In this document: in pieces, positions 61,601-64,000 of the stretch | Layout: every line of letters starts with the position of its first letter | How positions within the stretch are numbered: position 1 is the first letter of the stretch | From: Patiria pectinifera | Taxonomy: Eukaryota; Echinodermata; Asteroidea; Valvatida; Asterinidae | Direction: 5' to 3' | Length of the DNA stretch: 64,000 nucleotides | Assembly (NCBI GenBank): GCA_029964075.1 | Contig: CM057135.1 | Location: forward strand, 30,183,366-30,247,365 | Made by a program: the position numbers and the translations under genes | The notes under the pieces: generated by a model | Told to the model about the DNA's origin: nothing | The model's input: only the letters and a program-made list of their open reading frames with translations | Database searches by the model: none

Positions 61601-62787
61601 TATTATTTTTAAGACCCAAAACATAAAACTAAGTGTCCAATCGGATTGTCAGTGCCTTTCGTCTTCACTGCACACGGTGCCTTTTAAAAATTGTCAGGGT
61701 CAACAATGGAATTAAATTGACCAAAGTACATGTCATCTTGAATGACATGTATATTTTTGGTCATTCAAAACCACATCCAAATTACATCAACTAATTACAC
61801 GTACAGTTCTTGCATAGTGGGGAAAATGTATTGTGATGAATCATCAGCTATACGTTTTATACATTAACATGAACTGTATAGTGACTTTTCTTTAGTGCTA
61901 AGTCACTCATACTAGAGCAGTAGACCCCAATTGGCCCATACAGTTAGTGGGCGTGGCTTAAGTCAGCTACTGAGCAATACTGCAGTTTGATTGGTTACCA
62001 CCCTCTGTATACTTTAGCAATGATGTACATTTAACAGTTGTTGACTGATGTGATGTGGGATATGACGTTTTGAACACCCGAGGGACGCATAGCGCCCGAG
62101 GCGAAGCCGAGGGTGCTATGCGTCCCCGAGGGTGTTCAAAACGTCATATCCCACATCACATCAGTCAACAACTGTTTTGTCATACCTCTGTCTTGATGAT
62201 GTATTTTACTTGTTTTTCTAAGGGGAATTAAGGGTGGCAAACTGAACATAATCTTAATGCCGCTCGTCGCTGGCTGCCAAATTTAAGTAAGTATCGTCTG
62301 CAAATGCCTGCTCCCTCACTGCTATACATTATATTGTGGAACGTGAAAGTACTGCGGGGTACCAGTGAGTACAAGTATATAGTCTGGTTTAAACGCGGTC
62401 CGCGCATAATGGTTTGGACTGTGGGGCGGGGACTAGTCTACATGCATGTGATATCACAATGTGATATACAACGGGAGTGTGCCATGCATATTTATCGCCC
62501 GGTCAGGTGATCGTCCTGGGCCAATGAAAATACAGTATAAAGACAGAGGTATGACAATTATTGTTAGCAAATGTAATTGGATCATGTTGGCCTTTAGTCA
62601 AATTTATAAAACATGAATTATCAAATGTCATGCCTCAAATATACCTGTGCATATGCGTTAGTGAACCTGACCGACTGTAAAGCCAACTGATCAATGTTAG
62701 GTGTCAGGGCTCTGCCTCCATAGCTTGAGATGACCGGAGCCAGATCGTCCACAACAAGGAATAAGACGTTGGGTTTGTCCGCATCTC
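55618..62787 (-). CDS. IDS: Iduronate-2-sulfatase, copy 2 (exons 2-8 intact; exon 1 not seen)
   Basis: Exons, 5' to 3': 62645-62787, 60388-60568, 58860-58948, 58197-58408, 57626-57806, 56780-56906 and 55618-56342 (stop at 55618). Exon lengths equal copy 1 except exon 2, which uses an acceptor 6 nt further in and stays in phase. All sulfatase motifs are kept, including [11 protein letters not shown] with the formylglycine cysteine and SDHG. The last exon differs from copy 1 at about ten of 241 residues. Exon 4 starts GNVSGEHND in place of APVCGKDND, gaining an N-x-S site and losing a cysteine. No signal-peptide exon was found from 62788 to the window end, so the gene may be 5'-truncated, use an exon outside the window, or be a recent paralogue with a new 5' end. 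Confidence 0.88.
57259..57445. mobile_element. Pogo-like MITE in IDS copy 2 (duplicate of 46456-46672)
   Basis: Ends CAATCAGCTCTCGTTAATTC and TTAATGAGAGTCAACTG next to TA, at the position matching copy 1. Confidence 0.7.
58550..58819. mobile_element. hAT-type MITE in IDS copy 2 intron 4
   Basis: 270 bp with inverted ends CATGGGCGTCG and CGACGCCCATG, flanked by perfect 8-bp repeats GTGAGTTG at 58542-58549 and 58820-58827. Copy 1 has an uninterrupted ACTGTGAGTCCTTTATTCC at the same place (about 47807-47825). The inside is pyrimidine-rich with G-runs; no coding capacity. Confidence 0.88.
59150..59395. repeat. Minisatellite, two units, in IDS copy 2 intron 3
   Basis: About two units of the ~114-bp repeat that has about six units in copy 1 (GGATTTTGTAGGATTGAGGA, CTTGAAACTTGGTAGGTAC). 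Confidence 0.75.
59421..60263. mobile_element. Harbinger-type non-autonomous element, 843 bp, in IDS copy 2 intron 3
   Basis: TTA at 59418-59420 and 60264-60266; inverted ends start GGCGAGGCGTCATAAATAAA and extend about 45 bp with few mismatches, followed by GC-rich AACGGGAAGGAACG-type repeats. Copy 1 has the uninterrupted GGTTTAAGTTTAAG at about 48898-48911. The longest frames (about 60 codons) look like nothing known, so it is likely non-autonomous. Confidence 0.88.
60760..60900. repeat. Foldback hairpin with AAGCCGAAGGCGAGGG loop
   Basis: Arms ATGTGCTTG...AAACAAGTATGTTTAAAGCCAGCTAGGG and the imperfect complement ending CAAGCACAT, about 55 bp each, around GGCCAAGCCGAAGGCGAGGG. Lies in IDS copy 2 intron 2 and is absent from copy 1. 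Confidence 0.6.
61367..61513 (-). pseudogene. Extra, broken copy of IDS exon 2
   Basis: 147 bp matching IDS exon 2 from GACCCAATGTCTTATTCCTC through GGCAGAGCCCTGACACCTAA to ACATATGCACAG, with recognisable acceptor (GTCAG) and donor (GTATAT). It has about 6 extra nt near its start and about 8 missing nt at the QLASQS codons, so it shifts frame, and exon 1's phase would give an early stop. Its flank (GACAAATAAAAATCTGC) is closer to copy 1 than to the intact exon 2 of copy 2 at 62645-62787. Confidence 0.85.
62033..62176. repeat. Long hairpin with CGAGGCGAAGCCGAGG loop
   Basis: Arms of about 61 bp (AACAGTTGTTGACTGATGTG ... GACGCATAGC and its nearly perfect complement) around GCCCGAGGCGAAGCCGAGGG. 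It lies in copy 2 intron 1-2 sequence absent from copy 1. Confidence 0.8.
62177..62557. mobile_element. MITE with TTGTCATACCTCTGTCTT ends
   Basis: 381 bp with perfect 18-bp inverted ends (TTGTCATACCTCTGTCTT at 62177, AAGACAGAGGTATGACAA at 62540). It starts where the preceding hairpin ends, so the two may be one composite element. No target duplication is clear. Confidence 0.65.
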
Positions 62788-63359
62788 CTATCCGTGAAGA
62801 ATGAAAATAAGGCCGAGCTCATTATTCAACTGTCAGATATGAGTGCAATATGCTAGATTTTGGTGAATGTAAACTCAAACACGAATTAAAAGGAATTTTG
62901 TGGAGTGGATATCAGTGACCTTGAAAATTGTTTACTTTGTGCGCAATCAAAGAAAAGGTGAACTTGGTATAAGACCAAAAGTACACCCCTATAATGCCCT
63001 ATGGTTAATTGTGATATTCAATATGGTATATAATTTAGCGAACTAAAAAATATATCTATGTAACTAAAATTTAAAAAAAAACAAAGAAAAATTCCTGTAT
63101 CTGGCCATCACTTGTCACCCTGTGCACCATGCACAAACCCTATGGGACTGGTCTGAAAATTTTGAAGTGTTTTCTCAGTAAAAATTCAAAATTCGTCCTT
63201 GCTTATTTTAGGACATAATTTCTGATGGCTGATAGGTCATTTAAGGGGAAAAATTACTGATGGCCAGATATGGGAATCTTTCCAAGAACAATTTTGATTA
63301 AAAACATTAAAAAAAATTGGGGCTGCAGAATTTATTTTGGAAATTTTGAGGGTCATTTG

Positions 63360-63403
63360 TAGTCCCATAAATGTGACGTTAATACGTCACATTTATGGGA
63401 CTA
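63360..63403. repeat. 44-bp palindrome
   Basis: TAGTCCCATAAATGTGACGT, a TAAT centre, then the exact complement. Confidence 0.9.
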
Positions 63404-63412
63404 GGTCATTTG

Positions 63413-63512
63413 CTAGTCCGAGTAACTTGGACCCAACTTATCGCCTTTTTAACATTCGGACATGTCCGAATGTTAAAAAGGCGATAAGTTGGGTCCAAGT
63501 TACTCGGACTAG
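63413..63512. repeat. Perfect 100-bp palindrome without loop
   Basis: Starts CTAGTCCGAGTAACTTGGAC and reads identically on both strands for 100 bp about a centre at 63462/63463 (GGACATGTCC). No mismatch was seen in the 50-bp arms. Confidence 0.93.
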
Positions 63513-64000
63513 TCGAGCCCCAAGTGTGGCCAGTTTACTGGACTGCCTCCGTAAACATAGGCCACACATCCGCCATCACTGAACCTACTCGGCGAAGTTT
63601 TCAAAGTGATTTCCACATTGCGACTTCAGACCCAGTTCATTTATGCTTTAAAAATACACTCACCCTCTTAATAACAAAGTTTGAACCTGCTTCCAGTGTC
63701 AGCTGCTGCGTAATTTACGATATTTTCTGGAGCCTTCTTGGCAACTTATCGGTCCAACTGAACAATGACCTCGCGCATTACCTGACGGGATACGAACCAA
63801 TATGCAGGACTAGCAACCTCGTCCCCAGTGCTTACTTTATTTCCAACCGCGTTTCCAATAGTAAACCCTGGATAGGAAACTTTCTTCCTGTATCCTGATT
63901 GGATACCGCAATTGGCTAGTAATGGATTTTTATCGTGTACTTGGTGCTATATATTCACAACGTGCAGTACGTGTTTTCGCGAACATTCGTCCACGCCTTC

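Larger units (their letters stand above)
62788..64000. other. 5' flank of IDS copy 2, repeat-rich, no exon 1 seen
   Basis: Matches copy 1 intron 1 to about 63060, then a rearranged segment (63105-63352), two palindromes (63360-63403 and 63413-63512), then CpG-moderate sequence with no recognised gene to the window end. Confidence 0.55.

Overview
The window looks like a piece of an AT-rich marine invertebrate nuclear genome, most likely a deuterostome such as an echinoderm, hemichordate or lancelet. The reasons are intron-rich genes with GT-AG splice sites, Pol III tRNA genes, many short non-autonomous DNA transposons, tRNA-derived SINE fragments and scattered TACATGTA/CCGGTACATGTA motifs. The species is not identified. 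Every gene was read by joining exons by eye; phases and splice sites agree across all the joins listed.

Layout: (1) 241-25090, minus: the first five coding exons (207 codons) of a neurobeachin/LRBA-type BEACH protein, spread over 25 kb with a 17 kb first intron full of repeats. (2) 25.1-27.7 kb: a head-to-head intergenic region holding two minus-strand tRNA-Trp(CCA) genes and a hAT-like element nested in a Harbinger-like one. (3) 27768-30911, plus: a complete six-exon UBE2A/RAD6 gene. (4) 33786-40907, minus: a complete 13-exon UFSP2 gene (627 aa), convergent with UBE2A. (5) 41280-43733, plus: a complete four-exon SLC25A43-like mitochondrial carrier, head to head with UFSP2 across 372 bp. (6) 44857-53170, minus: a complete eight-exon iduronate-2-sulfatase (IDS) gene. 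(7) 55618-62787, minus: a second, about 96% similar IDS copy made by tandem duplication of roughly 10 kb, with exons 2-8 in frame, an extra broken exon 2, and no exon 1 seen before the window ends.

The genes do not form one pathway. UBE2A is a ubiquitin-conjugating enzyme, UFSP2 processes and removes UFM1, SLC25A43 is an inner mitochondrial membrane carrier, IDS is a lysosomal sulfatase of glycosaminoglycan breakdown, and LRBA/NBEA proteins act in vesicle traffic. Their neighbourhood is still informative: human UBE2A and SLC25A43 lie close together at Xq24 and IDS at Xq28, while LRBA and UFSP2 are both on 4q, so the window looks like a surviving piece of an old animal linkage group.

The most useful part for discovery is the IDS duplication. 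Because the two copies are so similar, copy 1 serves as the empty site for at least three transposon insertions in copy 2 (two with TTA target duplications, one with an 8-bp duplication). Other notable structures are a perfect 100-bp palindrome, a 1-kb inverted-repeat element carrying a 20-bp-period array of CTTAAG palindromes, and a minisatellite that has copied an LRBA 5' splice site several times. I saw no retrovirus-like or capsid-bearing element.
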